From assembly GCA_964646885.1 (NCBI GenBank), contig CAZYFM010000002.1, positions 1-64,000 on the forward strand: a stretch of 64,000 nucleotides of DNA, in the 5' to 3' direction. The notes beneath the pieces are model-generated. The model worked only from the letters and a program-made list of their open reading frames with translations. It was not told the DNA's origin and ran no database searches. Positions 34,843 through 43,624 of the stretch are shown in pieces; position 1 is the first letter of the stretch; every line of letters starts with the position of its first letter. This stretch comes from SZUA-430 sp964646885. GTDB lineage: Bacteria; Pseudomonadota; Alphaproteobacteria; Micropepsales; Micropepsaceae. The translations under genes and the position numbers were made by a program.

Positions 34843-37698
34843 TTACTTCATCACCGGTGCCGGAATGACTTCAATCGGAAGACCGATCGGCTCCAGCTGC
34901 TTCTTGACGACCGAAGCATCGCCCACGATGACCCACAGGATCTTCGAAGGATCAAGCTTCGCACGTGCAGCATCGTCCAGATCCTTCGCACCAAGCGCCT
35001 GATACTTGGCTGCAAGGGTTTCGTAGTAGTTGTCCGGACGACCGTAGTTGACGACCGTCTGAAGGCCACCCATCACTGCGCCAGCCGTCTCGAACCGTCC
35101 TGGCAGTCCACGCACATTGCCATTGACCGTCCGCTCAAGCTCTTCGGCACTGACTCCCTTGGAGGACAGGAACGCCTTCATGTCAGACAGCAGTTCCTTC
35201 ACGGAGTCACCCGTGCGATCCGACTGCACCGGTGCATTGATGCTGAAGGGAGCGCTTTCCAGGTGGTTCAGCACGGTGCTGCGCACGCCATAGGACCACC
35301 CCTTGGTCTCACGCAGGTTCATGTTGAACCGCGACAGGAAGCTGCCGCCCAGCACTTCGTTGGCCGCGCGCAGGACAACGAGGTCATCGCGTCCCTTGGC
35401 ATCGAGGATCGCAGCACCGGCAATCACGGATTGCGGCGATTTCGGACGGTCGACAAGCACGATCCGTGACTTGGCCTTCGGCGATGACACCTCGAACGAC
35501 TTGCGCGGCAGCGCATTCGCCGGAGCTTTCCAGTCTCCAAAGCTCTTCTCGAGCGCGGACACAACCTCTGAAAGACTTGCATCACCAACGACGAAGAACC
35601 GCCCGTTGTCCGGACGCAGCCAGTTGGCATGGAACGCAGCCAGCTGGTCACGCGTCAGTTTGGCAACCACGTCGGCGTCGCCAGTACCGGACGGCGGCAC
35701 GCCATACGGATGGGCAGCACCGAACAGCATCGGCCAGATCGTGCGCGAGGCGATGGCATTCGGATTGTTGAGCTCCGACGCAATGCGGGCAAGCTGCTGC
35801 CCACGAAGGCGCTCGACTTCCGACGGATCAAACTTCGGGTTCCTCACGACATCAGCGAAGAGACCGGTCGAGGCACCGAGGTTTGGCGTCAGCGCGTTCA
35901 GCGTAACCGACGTGCGGTCGAGCGAAGCACCCGTACCCAGGAAAGCGCCCAGGCGCTCGCTTTCTTCGGCGATCTGCACACTGGTGCGCGATTGCGTGCC
36001 CTCGGTCATCAGGCTGAGCATCAGAGACTGGGTGCCAAGCGCATCCTTCGGATCTGCTGCATACCCTGCATCAAACTCGAGCGTCACCTGCACGACCGGA
36101 ACCGCCTTGCGCTGGGCAAACACGACTTCCATGCCGTTCGAGAGTTTTGCACGCTCGATCGTCGGGAAGTCGAGAGGTGCAAGGGCTCCCACTTCCGGCA
36201 GCTTCGACCGGTCAACCGCCATCTGCGGCGACAGGGTCTGCTCCTCACCCGGCTGTCGATAGTGCTTGGCGCTGAGCGCACCGCTGACCTTGAGTCCCGG
36301 ATCACCGCCACGTTCCGCACCCGTTTCGGTGCGCTCGCCAGGCTCGACCGTCAGCGAGTAGACCGGACGCGAAAGCCACTTCTTGGCGCTCGCCTTGACA
36401 GCAGCCGGCTTCAGGGCCGCCCAACGCTGAAGCTCCTTCTTGTAGAAGGCCGGATCATTCGAATAGAGCTCGCCCTCTGCCAGGGCCACGGCCTTTCCGC
36501 CAAAGCCCCCGACCGCTTCCAGGCCACGCACGGTGCTGGCAACGGACACGGTCTTCGCGCGTTCGAGCTCATCCTGCGTCGGACCTTCCGCTAGGAACTG
36601 ATTGATCACTTCGTCCAGCCGCTTGGCAACCAGCGCCGGGTCGACGCCAGGCTTCACGTCGGCATTCACTTCGAAGATGCTCGCATGCTGGAATACCTGG
36701 ACATTGGCTGACACGCGCACGACGATCTTTTCGTTGCGAACAAGCGCATTGTCGAGGCGCGAACTGGAGAGACCGCCAAGAACGGTCGCCGCAGCCTGCA
36801 GGGCAACGGACTCCTTGTCGTTCAGGCCGGGGACCGCCCACATGCGGTAGATGCGCGTCGTGGCAACGCGATCCTTCATGACTTCGCTCTTGGGGGCGCT
36901 CAGTGTCGGGACGGGCGCATCAACTTCGCGAACGGGCTTTCCACGCTTGATGTCGCCGAAGTACTTGTCGACAAGAACCTTTGCCGTCTGCACGTCAACA
37001 TCGCCAGCGAGTACGAGTACGGCATTGTTCGGACCGTAATTGTCGATGAACCACTGCTTCACGTCGGCCAGTGAAGCGTTGCCTATGTCATCCATCGAAC
37101 CGATCGTCGAGTGGTGATAGGGATGACCGGGCGGAAACAGGTTTTCCTGCTGCGCATATTCCACCAGCCCATAGGGCTGGTTGTCGCCCTGGCGCTTTTC
37201 GTTCTGCACCACACCGATCTGGTTCGTGAGCTTTTCTTGCGTCACGGCTCCGAGCAGGTGCCCCATGCGATCGCTCTCAAGGAACAACGCGCGCTCAAGC
37301 GCTCCGGTGGGAACGGTCTGGAAGTAATTCGTTCGGTCCAGCCAGGTCGTACCATTGAAGTCCGTCGCACCAACCTGCTGCAGCGGTTCGAAATAGTCGC
37401 CAGGCGCATTTTCCGAACCGTTGAACATCAGGTGTTCGAAAAGATGCGCAAAGCCGGTCTTGCCTTTGGGCTCGTGCTTTGAGCCAACGCCGTACCACAC
37501 GGACACGGCGACCACGGGAGCCTTACGGTCCGTGTGCACGATCACGCGCAGTCCGTTGTCGAGCGTGAAGGAACTGTGCGGGATATCGACCATGCGCACG
37601 AGTTCACCCACCGGAGCAGGCTTGGCAGCGCTCGCCGGAACGGCAGCGAGCATGGACGAGGCCGCAAGCGCGGCCGCGAAAATTGTCACACGAAGCAT
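34843..37698 (-). CDS. M16 family zinc metallopeptidase (pitrilysin-like, exported)
   Basis: 951 residues from the ATG at 37698, giving a signal peptide ending PASAA-KP. There are two tandem M16 halves. The first has the inverted zinc motif H85-x-x-E88-H89 (FAHLFEHLMF) and a downstream metal Glu region (TQEKLTNQIGVVQNEKRQ). The second half lacks the motif, as expected for the inactive half of the clamshell. Exported M16 enzymes degrade peptides in the periplasm. A start further upstream would precede the signal peptide and is less likely. Confidence 0.92.
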   Translation of the reverse strand: MLRVTIFAAALAASSMLAAVPASAAKPAPVGELVRMVDIPHSSFTLDNGLRVIVHTDRKAPVVAVSVWYGVGSKHEPKGKTGFAHLFEHLMFNGSENAPGDYFEPLQQVGATDFNGTTWLDRTNYFQTVPTGALERALFLESDRMGHLLGAVTQEKLTNQIGVVQNEKRQGDNQPYGLVEYAQQENLFPPGHPYHHSTIGSMDDIGNASLADVKQWFIDNYGPNNAVLVLAGDVDVQTAKVLVDKYFGDIKRGKPVREVDAPVPTLSAPKSEVMKDRVATTRIYRMWAVPGLNDKESVALQAAATVLGGLSSSRLDNALVRNEKIVVRVSANVQVFQHASIFEVNADVKPGVDPALVAKRLDEVINQFLAEGPTQDELERAKTVSVASTVRGLEAVGGFGGKAVALAEGELYSNDPAFYKKELQRWAALKPAAVKASAKKWLSRPVYSLTVEPGERTETGAERGGDPGLKVSGALSAKHYRQPGEEQTLSPQMAVDRSKLPEVGALAPLDFPTIERAKLSNGMEVVFAQRKAVPVVQVTLEFDAGYAADPKDALGTQSLMLSLMTEGTQSRTSVQIAEESERLGAFLGTGASLDRTSVTLNALTPNLGASTGLFADVVRNPKFDPSEVERLRGQQLARIASELNNPNAIASRTIWPMLFGAAHPYGVPPSGTGDADVVAKLTRDQLAAFHANWLRPDNGRFFVVGDASLSEVVSALEKSFGDWKAPANALPRKSFEVSSPKAKSRIVLVDRPKSPQSVIAGAAILDAKGRDDLVVLRAANEVLGGSFLSRFNMNLRETKGWSYGVRSTVLNHLESAPFSINAPVQSDRTGDSVKELLSDMKAFLSSKGVSAEELERTVNGNVRGLPGRFETAGAVMGGLQTVVNYGRPDNYYETLAAKYQALGAKDLDDAARAKLDPSKILWVIVGDASVVKKQLEPIGLPIEVIPAPVMK

Positions 37699-37831
37699 CA
37701 GGAGTTTCCCTTGCGAAAAAGTGCGCCGACCATACCAGCGCAGGCTCATTTCTCAATGTCCCGGAGGAAGAAAATCGCGACTGACTGCGCGCGCATCGCC
37801 TGCTAATGTTCTCCTCACAGGAGAAATTCAC

Positions 37832-38797
37832 ATGAAAGACTTTGCAGGTAAAATTGCCGTGATCACGGGCGGCGGAACAGGCATGGGCCGTGAACTCGCG
37901 AAACAACTGGTGGCCGAGGGCTGCACCGTGGCGATGTGCGACGTCTCCGCCGAGAACATGGCCGAGACACGCAGGCAATGCTTAACGGCGGCGCCGCAAG
38001 GAACCAAGGTGATGACCTTTGTCGCGGACGTCTCCGACGAGAACCAGATCCTGAAATTCAGGGACGCCGTAGCTCGCGAACTCGACACGGATCACATACA
38101 TCTGCTGTTCAACAATGCCGGAATTGGTGGAGGCCCAAGCTTCATCAATTCGCCGCGCGAGGAATGGGAACGCACCTTCAATGTGTGCTGGTACGGCGTC
38201 TACTATTCGACGCGCGCCTTCATCGGCATGATCCTCAAGGCGAAGGAAGCCCATATCGTCAATACATCAAGTGTGAACGGCTTCTGGGCATCGCTCGGGC
38301 CAACGCGCGCCCATACCGCCTACCCTGCCGCCAAATTCGCAGTGAAGGGCTTCACCGAAGGACTGGTCAACGACTTCCGGCTGAATGCACCCCACGTCAA
38401 GTGTTCCGTTGTCATGCCCGGTCATATCGGCACGTCGATCGTTGAAAACTCCCGCAAGGTGTTGACCGGACATGGCATTGGCGAGATGTCAGCCAAGGAG
38501 ATTTCCGACGCGCGCCGCTCCCTGAAGACGATGGGCATGCCGGCCGACGTGATGACGGACCTTCAGATCCAGCAGGTGATGCAGGAAATGGCTCGGCAGT
38601 TCGAGGCAAACGCGCCCACGACAGCAGCTCAGGCCGCCACGATCATCCTGGATGGTGTCCGCCAGGAACGGTGGCGCATCCTCATCGGCGCCGATGCCGA
38701 ATGCATGGACCGCCTCGTCCGCGAAGCGCCGGAAGAGGCCTACGAACAATCGTTCCTGGACCGTCTCAGGGCAGAGGGTCATTGGCGCGCAATCTGA
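37832..38797 (+). CDS. Short-chain dehydrogenase/reductase
   Basis: 321 residues from the ATG at 37832, with AGGAGA upstream. The Rossmann fold shows TGGGTGMG (residues 12-19), CDVS after beta-2, FNNAGIGGG, catalytic Ser in VNTSSVNG and Tyr-x3-Lys in AYPAAKF. The C-terminal extension of about 60 residues (QEMARQFEANAPTTAAQAA, ending GHWRAI) is longer than in classical SDRs. NAD(P)-linked oxidation or reduction of an unknown alcohol or ketone. Divergent from the M16 gene. Confidence 0.9.
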   Translation: MKDFAGKIAVITGGGTGMGRELAKQLVAEGCTVAMCDVSAENMAETRRQCLTAAPQGTKVMTFVADVSDENQILKFRDAVARELDTDHIHLLFNNAGIGGGPSFINSPREEWERTFNVCWYGVYYSTRAFIGMILKAKEAHIVNTSSVNGFWASLGPTRAHTAYPAAKFAVKGFTEGLVNDFRLNAPHVKCSVVMPGHIGTSIVENSRKVLTGHGIGEMSAKEISDARRSLKTMGMPADVMTDLQIQQVMQEMARQFEANAPTTAAQAATIILDGVRQERWRILIGADAECMDRLVREAPEEAYEQSFLDRLRAEGHWRAI

Positions 38798-38812
38798 TCA
38801 GAACATCCCCAA

Positions 38813-38837
38813 CCTGGTCCTGAAGTTCAGGACCAGG
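38813..38837. terminator. Near-perfect palindrome between convergent genes
   Basis: Two 12-base arms (CCTGGTCCTGAA / TTCAGGACCAGG) flank a single G. It spans the stop codon of the leftward kinase gene and follows the SDR stop by 15 bp, so it can act as a hairpin for both transcripts. No U tract. Confidence 0.5.
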
Positions 38838-40152
38838 CGAGACCCAGCGTTGCCTTGAGACCGCCGCCTGTCCTGTTCTCCAGCCGGACATCCCCGCCAT
38901 GCGCGCGTGCGATGGCGCGAGCCAGCGTGAGGCCGAGACCATGACCCGGCCTGTCCTGCGCCATGCCGCGGGTGAAGGGAGCGAATACCTGGTCGAGGGC
39001 TCCAGCCGGAAGCCCCGGCCCCCGGTCACTCACCTCCACCAAGACCTGGTCACCGCAGGCGCGAACGACAACTTCCGCCGAGCCCGCATACTTGATGGCG
39101 TTTTCGATTAGGTTTCGGACAGCCCGACGGATCTCGTTGGGCCTGCACCGGACCTCAACCGCTCGGTCGGGAACGATGGACACGTTTTCGCCCAGATCAA
39201 TCAGGTCCTCGCAAAGGCTTTCAACGAGAGCCATCAGGTCCACGCAGCGTGGCAACTCATGGCTGACACCATCCCGGGCAACTTGCAGCGCGGCCTCGGT
39301 AAGGCACTGGAGCTCATCAAGGCTCCCCGAGAACGAATTCCGTAGCTCCTCGTCATCAATGAACTCGCTCTTCAGGCGCAGCGAACTGATGGGAGTGCGA
39401 AGGTCATGTCCGACGCTGGCAAGGACCATGCGCTGGCTGTCAACCAGGGGCACCATGCGCTGAGCCATGAGGTTGAACGAAGCCAGTGTCTGGCGGAGCG
39501 GCGCTGGTCCCTGCTGCGGCAAGCGGGCGAAAGGCTTTCCCTGCTGAATCTGGTCGGCGGCATCGGCAAGTTGCCGCAAGGGCGCTGCCAGCCGCCGGGC
39601 GATCCACACGCTGAGCAGGACAAGCATGATGGCAGACACGGCGCCCGAGAAAAGAATGCCCGGCAGCAGGGACTCACCCACCGGCCAGTAGAACTCGCCA
39701 TTGAGCCATTCGCCATTTCCGAGGGCCACTGCCACGGCGAAGCGCTCTTGCTGTCGAGGATGCAGTTGCTCGACCAGGCTCAACTCGGGACGGCCGCGCT
39801 TTGTCACTCGCACATCGGCGTCCTGTGGCAGCGCCAGAACCCTGCGGAGCCGATCCTCCATCACGCCATCACGGTCACTGCTGAATGCGACGCGCGGCAC
39901 GGTGCCGACTGCCAGCCGCTCATGGCGCACCGACGCAAGACTGAGGAGCTGCGCTCGACCCTCCGCAGGGACACGCCGGTAAAGGTCCGCAAAGGCATCA
40001 ATCCGGGCCTCGACGGACCTGAACCGCTCCGACCGTGCCGCAGACAGGCGACGCTGCTCGGCCACCAGCAGCGTCAGCCCGTTTGAGAGCAGGAGGACGA
40101 CAAGGATCCCGGCAGAAATCTCAAGCCAAAGCGGAAACGAAACCGGCTTCAC
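38827..40152 (-). CDS. Sensor histidine kinase of an OmpR-type two-component system
   Basis: 441 residues from a GTG at 40152 that overlaps the response-regulator stop (GTGA), so translation is coupled. It has an N-terminal membrane segment, a periplasmic loop of about 120 residues with RVPAEGRAQLLSLA, a second membrane segment (LFSGAVSAIMLVLLSVWIA) and a HAMP domain (RQLADAADQIQQGKPF). The phosphoacceptor is H249 in SVGHDLRTPI. The HATPase has N (NLIENAIKYAG), G1 (DRGPGLP) and G2 (PGHGLGLTLARAIA) boxes. This layout is of the EnvZ/RstB/QseC type. The signal is unknown; the divergent EF-hand gene may be a target. Confidence 0.92.
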   Translation of the reverse strand: MKPVSFPLWLEISAGILVVLLLSNGLTLLVAEQRRLSAARSERFRSVEARIDAFADLYRRVPAEGRAQLLSLASVRHERLAVGTVPRVAFSSDRDGVMEDRLRRVLALPQDADVRVTKRGRPELSLVEQLHPRQQERFAVAVALGNGEWLNGEFYWPVGESLLPGILFSGAVSAIMLVLLSVWIARRLAAPLRQLADAADQIQQGKPFARLPQQGPAPLRQTLASFNLMAQRMVPLVDSQRMVLASVGHDLRTPISSLRLKSEFIDDEELRNSFSGSLDELQCLTEAALQVARDGVSHELPRCVDLMALVESLCEDLIDLGENVSIVPDRAVEVRCRPNEIRRAVRNLIENAIKYAGSAEVVVRACGDQVLVEVSDRGPGLPAGALDQVFAPFTRGMAQDRPGHGLGLTLARAIARAHGGDVRLENRTGGGLKATLGLAWS

Positions 40153-40871
40153 AGGGCTTCGGTCTCGGCTGCAAACACGTACCCGCCGCCCCAGACCGTC
40201 TTGATGATCTGCGGGCACTTTGGCTGGACCTCAAGCTTGCGCCGTAGGCGCATGATCGCATTGTCGATGGACCGGTCGTAGGGGAGCGCATCCCGGCCGC
40301 TCGTGAGGCCAAGCAGGTCCTCGCGCTTGAGAATGACCTTTGGGCGCTCCACGAAAACGGACAGAAGGGCGAATTCACCCGCGGACAGCGCCACGCCCAC
40401 ACCGCGCTCGTCAAAGAGCTCCCGCCTGACACTGTCAAGGATCCAGCGGTCAAACCTGATGCGGGGCATCGGCCTGGCTTTCAGGCGCGGCGGCAGCGCC
40501 TCGACGCGCCGCAGGATGGCGCCAATGCGGGCGACAAGTTCGCGAGGGTTGAAGGGTTTCACCATGTAGTCGTCGCCACCCAGCTCAATCCCCACGATTC
40601 GGTCGATGTCATCGGCCTTTGCCGTGAGGAAAAGTACGGGCAGGTCATGGCTGTCACGCAGATGCCGGCACAGGGACAGTCCGTCCTCGCCAGGCATCAT
40701 GACGTCGAGCACGGCAAGATCGAAGGTCTTGGAGCGCAGAAGCTTGCGCGCAGCCGCTCCACCATCGGCTCCCGTCGCCCGAAGGCCGTTCTTCTGGAGA
40801 TATCGAATGAGGGGTTCACGCACATCGCGTGCGTCATCCACCACAAGCACATGCGGAGAGTTGTCTGTCAT
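40149..40871 (-). CDS. OmpR/PhoB-type response regulator
   Basis: 240 residues from the ATG at 40871. The receiver has the acidic pair D12/D13, phosphoacceptor D56 (LAVLDVMMPGEDG), the Thr/Lys of LFLTAKADD and GGDDYMVKPFNPREL. The C-terminal winged helix has LSAGEFALLSVFVERPKVILKR and the recognition region DRSIDNAIMRLRRKLE. It forms an operon with the kinase immediately downstream. Upstream, TGTAACAAA and TGTCAACAAA at 40918-40939 form a loose direct repeat one helical turn apart, a possible autoregulatory site. Confidence 0.93.
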   Translation of the reverse strand: MTDNSPHVLVVDDARDVREPLIRYLQKNGLRATGADGGAAARKLLRSKTFDLAVLDVMMPGEDGLSLCRHLRDSHDLPVLFLTAKADDIDRIVGIELGGDDYMVKPFNPRELVARIGAILRRVEALPPRLKARPMPRIRFDRWILDSVRRELFDERGVGVALSAGEFALLSVFVERPKVILKREDLLGLTSGRDALPYDRSIDNAIMRLRRKLEVQPKCPQIIKTVWGGGYVFAAETEAL

Positions 40872-40917
40872 GCGGGAAATAAGAATGGAAGGAACTGCTG
40901 TCGGACAGGGGCACGAT

Positions 40918-40939
40918 TGTAACAAATTATGTCAACAAA
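40918..40939. promoter_or_regulatory. Possible direct-repeat operator between the two-component system and EF-hand gene
   Basis: TGTAACAAA and TGTCAACAAA are repeated with a 12-bp step, about one helical turn, the geometry bound by OmpR-type dimers. It lies 47 bp before the response-regulator start and 146 bp before the divergent EF-hand start. Functional assignment is inference. Confidence 0.35.
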
Positions 40940-41084
40940 GAGGCTTGCGACCTCGAATGACAAACTCTCTTGAAAACTGCCACATCAATGCACCACTCGA
41001 CACGCACCGTCCTCTTCGCGGCCTGAAACACGGCTGGCTCAGGAGTTCAATCTCGAACCCGACCAACACAGGAAGAACAAGCGA

Positions 41085-41645
41085 ATGAACAACATGGTAT
41101 GGACCGGTGTCATTGCAGGCACGATCGCCGTCGGTGCAGCGGCTGTTGCCTTCGGATATACGACAATCGTGGACGCTGCCTCTCCGGGCAGCGTAACGGC
41201 ACGAAGCTCTGCCGGCAGCGAAGCGCGAATGATTCGCTACGACACCGACAAGGATGGTCGAGTGTCCCGCCCCGAGCTCGACGGTGCGCTTGCGCAGGAG
41301 TTTCGTGGCGTTGACACCAATGGGGACGGGCGCCTCGATGCGGCGGAGATCCAGCGTCATGTGGAGGCGCGTCGGGCGGACCGGACTGCAAAGATGGAGG
41401 CCTGGCGCGCCAAGGCGAAGGCACAGGGACTGGATCCGCGCAAGCCTCCCTTCGACGTCAGCGAACGGGACAACGTGGACACCCTGCGCTATGGCGACTG
41501 GAACATGGATGGTGCCATCACACCCGACGAATTCGGCGGCCGCGCACGCTCCCAGTTCATGCGCGCGGACAGGAATGGGGATGGCCTGATTACACCCGAT
41601 GAAATGCAGCGGCGACCGAACAATCGCGGCGCGAATTCCGCGTGA
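41085..41645 (+). CDS. EF-hand calcium-binding protein, exported or membrane-anchored
   Basis: 186 residues with an N-terminal hydrophobic segment (WTGVIAGTIAVGAAAVAFGY). There are four EF-hand loops: DTDKDGRVSRPE, DTNGDGRLDAAE, DWNMDGAITPDEF and DRNGDGLITPDE, in two pairs separated by a helical linker rich in Arg/Lys/Ala. It is calmodulin-like in loop order but periplasm-facing. Divergent from the two-component operon, which may control it or be controlled by it. A structured 3' region follows. Confidence 0.85.
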   Translation: MNNMVWTGVIAGTIAVGAAAVAFGYTTIVDAASPGSVTARSSAGSEARMIRYDTDKDGRVSRPELDGALAQEFRGVDTNGDGRLDAAEIQRHVEARRADRTAKMEAWRAKAKAQGLDPRKPPFDVSERDNVDTLRYGDWNMDGAITPDEFGGRARSQFMRADRNGDGLITPDEMQRRPNNRGANSA

Positions 41646-41669
41646 CGCTTCCACCAGCAGTCACGCATG

Positions 41670-41730
41670 GCCGAGCGTACGGGAAACACTTGCGGGCATT
41701 CCCTTCCCGCAAGAAATCCCTGCGCTCGGC
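41670..41730 (+). terminator. Nested stem-loop downstream of the EF-hand gene
   Basis: The outer stem GCCGAGCG / CGCTCGGC (41670-41677 with 41723-41730) encloses an inner stem CTTGCGGG / CCCGCAAG (41689-41696 with 41706-41713). It could be a structured 3' untranslated region, a terminator, or part of a small RNA. No U tract follows directly. Confidence 0.5.
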
Positions 41731-41829
41731 ATCATCTCGAAACACCTGATGCAAAACCCGATTCAGGGTGAAACCAGGCGGACGCGCACACCGCGCAAGC
41801 GAACCGGTTGCTTATCGTGTCACTCTTTT

Positions 41830-41859
41830 GCCCGGCTCCCGGGCTTCGGGAATTTTTTT
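41830..41859 (+). terminator. Rho-independent-type terminator
   Basis: GCCCGG-CTC-CCGGGC (or the alternative CCCG-GGCTT-CGGG, which ends closer to the tract) is followed by AA and seven T. This is the best rightward terminator in the gap and may end the EF-hand transcript about 200 nt after its stop. Confidence 0.6.
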
Positions 41860-42041
41860 CACTTTCGGTGACATGTTGGAGGTGACAAGGCAGAAGAACT
41901 TTGCCAAGAGTGCATGCGTATTGCAGTGCACGCCCTGATGTGTGCATCGCAGCCTCGAGCACTGGTTATGTAAGGCGCGACCCCGCAGAGGTGCCGCGCA
42001 GGAACAACCGGCTGGAGAAAGTTGGAACTGGTAGTTGAGAA

Positions 42042-42284
42042 GTGACAGGTCCCAAGCGTGCCTTGCTGATAATGACCATGCAGGCGTCCAGTCTGGACCC
42101 TGTGACCATCAAGGCAAGCAAACCGGGGGCCGGGAGTGGATCGTTAACGAAGTGAGGGTGGCCGCCGCAAAATCACGCGGGTAAGGCCAAAACCGCTGAG
42201 AAAGAGCTGAAAAAACTGCGGGCTCCTAGTGGTTCGGATAAATCGGATATCGCTGGTGACGTAATCCGGCCGAAAACACACTAG
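42042..42284 (+). pseudogene. Possible small gene interrupted by an in-frame TGA
   Basis: From a GTG at 42042 (or ATG at 42072/42078) the frame encodes 37 codons ending ...PGAGSGSLTK, then a TGA at 42153-42155. The same frame stays open for 42 more codons (including KAKTAEKELKKLRAPSGSDK) to a TAG at 42282-42284. The protein-like Lys/Glu helix after the stop suggests a degraded small gene. Two short genes, or chance in a structured RNA region, are alternatives. Confidence 0.25.
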
Positions 42285-42293
42285 AGAGCCCGC
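42210..42293 (-). terminator. Leftward hairpin plus U-tract (terminator-like)
   Basis: A long helix pairs 42218-42231 with 42279-42293 (GCGGGCTC-CTAGTG with CACTAG-A-GAGCCCGC, one bulged A) and continues inward through TTCGG/CCGAA and CGGAT/ATCCG. On the minus strand it is followed by AG and six U (42215-42210). It would end a leftward transcript entering from 42300-42680, where no gene is visible, so it hints at an unannotated leftward small RNA. Confidence 0.45.
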
Positions 42294-42681
42294 GCCCCCC
42301 GCTTGTGGCGCGCGTTCGATGCGCCGTGGCGGTTAGTCGGTCACTTGGCGGCATCCCCACACCGGTCAAGTGAACCAACGCCCCATGATTTTGGCTTTTC
42401 ACCCCAAAAGATCAACGCACCGTCCAGCAATTCGCGTTTTGCGTGTCAGAATCGCAACCCAGTTATGGTGAGTAGCCTCCCTCCGCATACCTGCTATTGG
42501 GGGTACAAATCACACGAACGCGCTGTTCTATAAGGTGGGTTCTTGCTGCCACACCTGCTGCCCCATCAGGGGGCCCCAGTGCACCCCGCATCCACGAACC
42601 GGCAGCAAACAACAGAGTTCGCCGTGCATGCGCTGCCCGGGCTTGATACACGGCTGATTGCGACTGATTTGCGAGGACGTG

Positions 42682-43473
42682 ATGCTCGAATACCTGATGC
42701 AGCTGGCAGCCGACCCGGCAGCCTGGGCCGCCCTTCTGACCCTGATCGTCATGGAAGTCGTGCTCGGGATCGACAATCTGATCTTCATTTCGATCCTGAC
42801 CAACAAGCTGCCCGAGGCCGAGCGGGAGCGCGCTCGCAGGATTGGCATCGGTCTGGCGCTGGCGATGCGCCTCACGCTGCTTGGCACCATCGCAATCATC
42901 GTGCAGCTGACGGAACCCGTCATCGAACTGTTTGGGCACGGCTTGTCGTGGCGCGACCTCATTCTCGTGGCGGGTGGCCTGTTCCTCGTATGGAAGGCCA
43001 CCAAGGAGATCCATCACAATGTCGATCCGGAACCGCATCCGGGCATGTTCGACAAACGCGCCGTCTCTCTCGGCTTCTCGGCCGCGATCGTCCAGATTCT
43101 CATTCTCGACCTGGTCTTCTCGGTCGACAGCATCATCACGGCAGTCGGCATGACCGAGCACGTGCCGATCATGGTCGTGGCCGTGGTCGTCACCGTACTG
43201 GTGATGCTGCTCGCCGCGACGCCGCTCGCGAACTTCATCCATGCCAATCCCACCATCGTGATGCTGGCCCTGGCGTTCCTCCTCATGATTGGCACGGCAC
43301 TCATCGCCGAAGGTCTCGGCGTGCACGTTCCCAAGGGCTACATCTATGCGGCCATGGCGTTCTCGGCATCGGTGGAAGCACTCAACATGCTTGCACGCAA
43401 CCGGGCGAGACGCAGGGCCCAGGCCCTCGCTGCAGGCGGCACCACCGTCGACGCAGCGACGAAACCGCACTGA
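42682..43473 (+). CDS. TerC family integral membrane protein
   Basis: 263 residues from the ATG at 42682, with GCGAGGAC upstream. About seven membrane segments. The two hallmark acidic motifs are present: VMEVVLGIDNLIFISIL and QILILDLVFSVDSIITAVGM. TerC proteins have been linked to metal-ion (often manganese) export and to metal loading of exported proteins, and in other species to tellurite resistance. Without a ter operon nearby, metal export is the better guess. A TATAAG box near 42529 could be its -10. Confidence 0.9.
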   Translation: MLEYLMQLAADPAAWAALLTLIVMEVVLGIDNLIFISILTNKLPEAERERARRIGIGLALAMRLTLLGTIAIIVQLTEPVIELFGHGLSWRDLILVAGGLFLVWKATKEIHHNVDPEPHPGMFDKRAVSLGFSAAIVQILILDLVFSVDSIITAVGMTEHVPIMVVAVVVTVLVMLLAATPLANFIHANPTIVMLALAFLLMIGTALIAEGLGVHVPKGYIYAAMAFSASVEALNMLARNRARRRAQALAAGGTTVDAATKPH

Positions 43474-43624
43474 AAGCGCGATCCGGAACCGGACCCGCGC
43501 GCGGATATGAGGCACGGCGCACCGCGCCGTGCTATAAGGGACACCGCAAGGCACAGATTACTGGGCCGCTCGCGGTCGACCATGGTCGAACCCGCGCCGT
43601 GCCACTGGACCGGGAGGCCACACC

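Larger units (their letters stand above)
41646..42681. other. 1-kb structured gap without an intact gene
   Basis: The longest non-coding stretch in the window. It contains the nested hairpin at 41670, the T-rich terminator at 41830, a short hairpin GTCCAG-T-CTGGAC near 42087, a small frame broken by a TGA (42042-42284), a leftward terminator-like hairpin (42210-42293), and further stems such as TCACTTG / CAAGTGA (42340-42372) and TTTTGG / CCAAAA near 42390. Some parts are AT-richer than the neighbours. Small RNAs or remnants of a lost gene are both possible. I could not match it to tmRNA, RNase P RNA, 6S or SRP RNA. Confidence 0.5.

Noticed and set aside
41960..42300. tmRNA, RNase P RNA, 6S or SRP RNA in the structured gap
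   Set aside because: No tag-peptide reading frame of the ANDN type, no CCA-ended acceptor with a TTCGAAT loop, no GAAAGTC/ACAGAA core, and no SRP tetraloop motif could be found.
42470..42540. Manganese (yybP-ykoY) riboswitch upstream of terC
   Set aside because: A GGTGAGTAGCC segment recalls the family motif, but the matching second conserved loop and pairing were not found.
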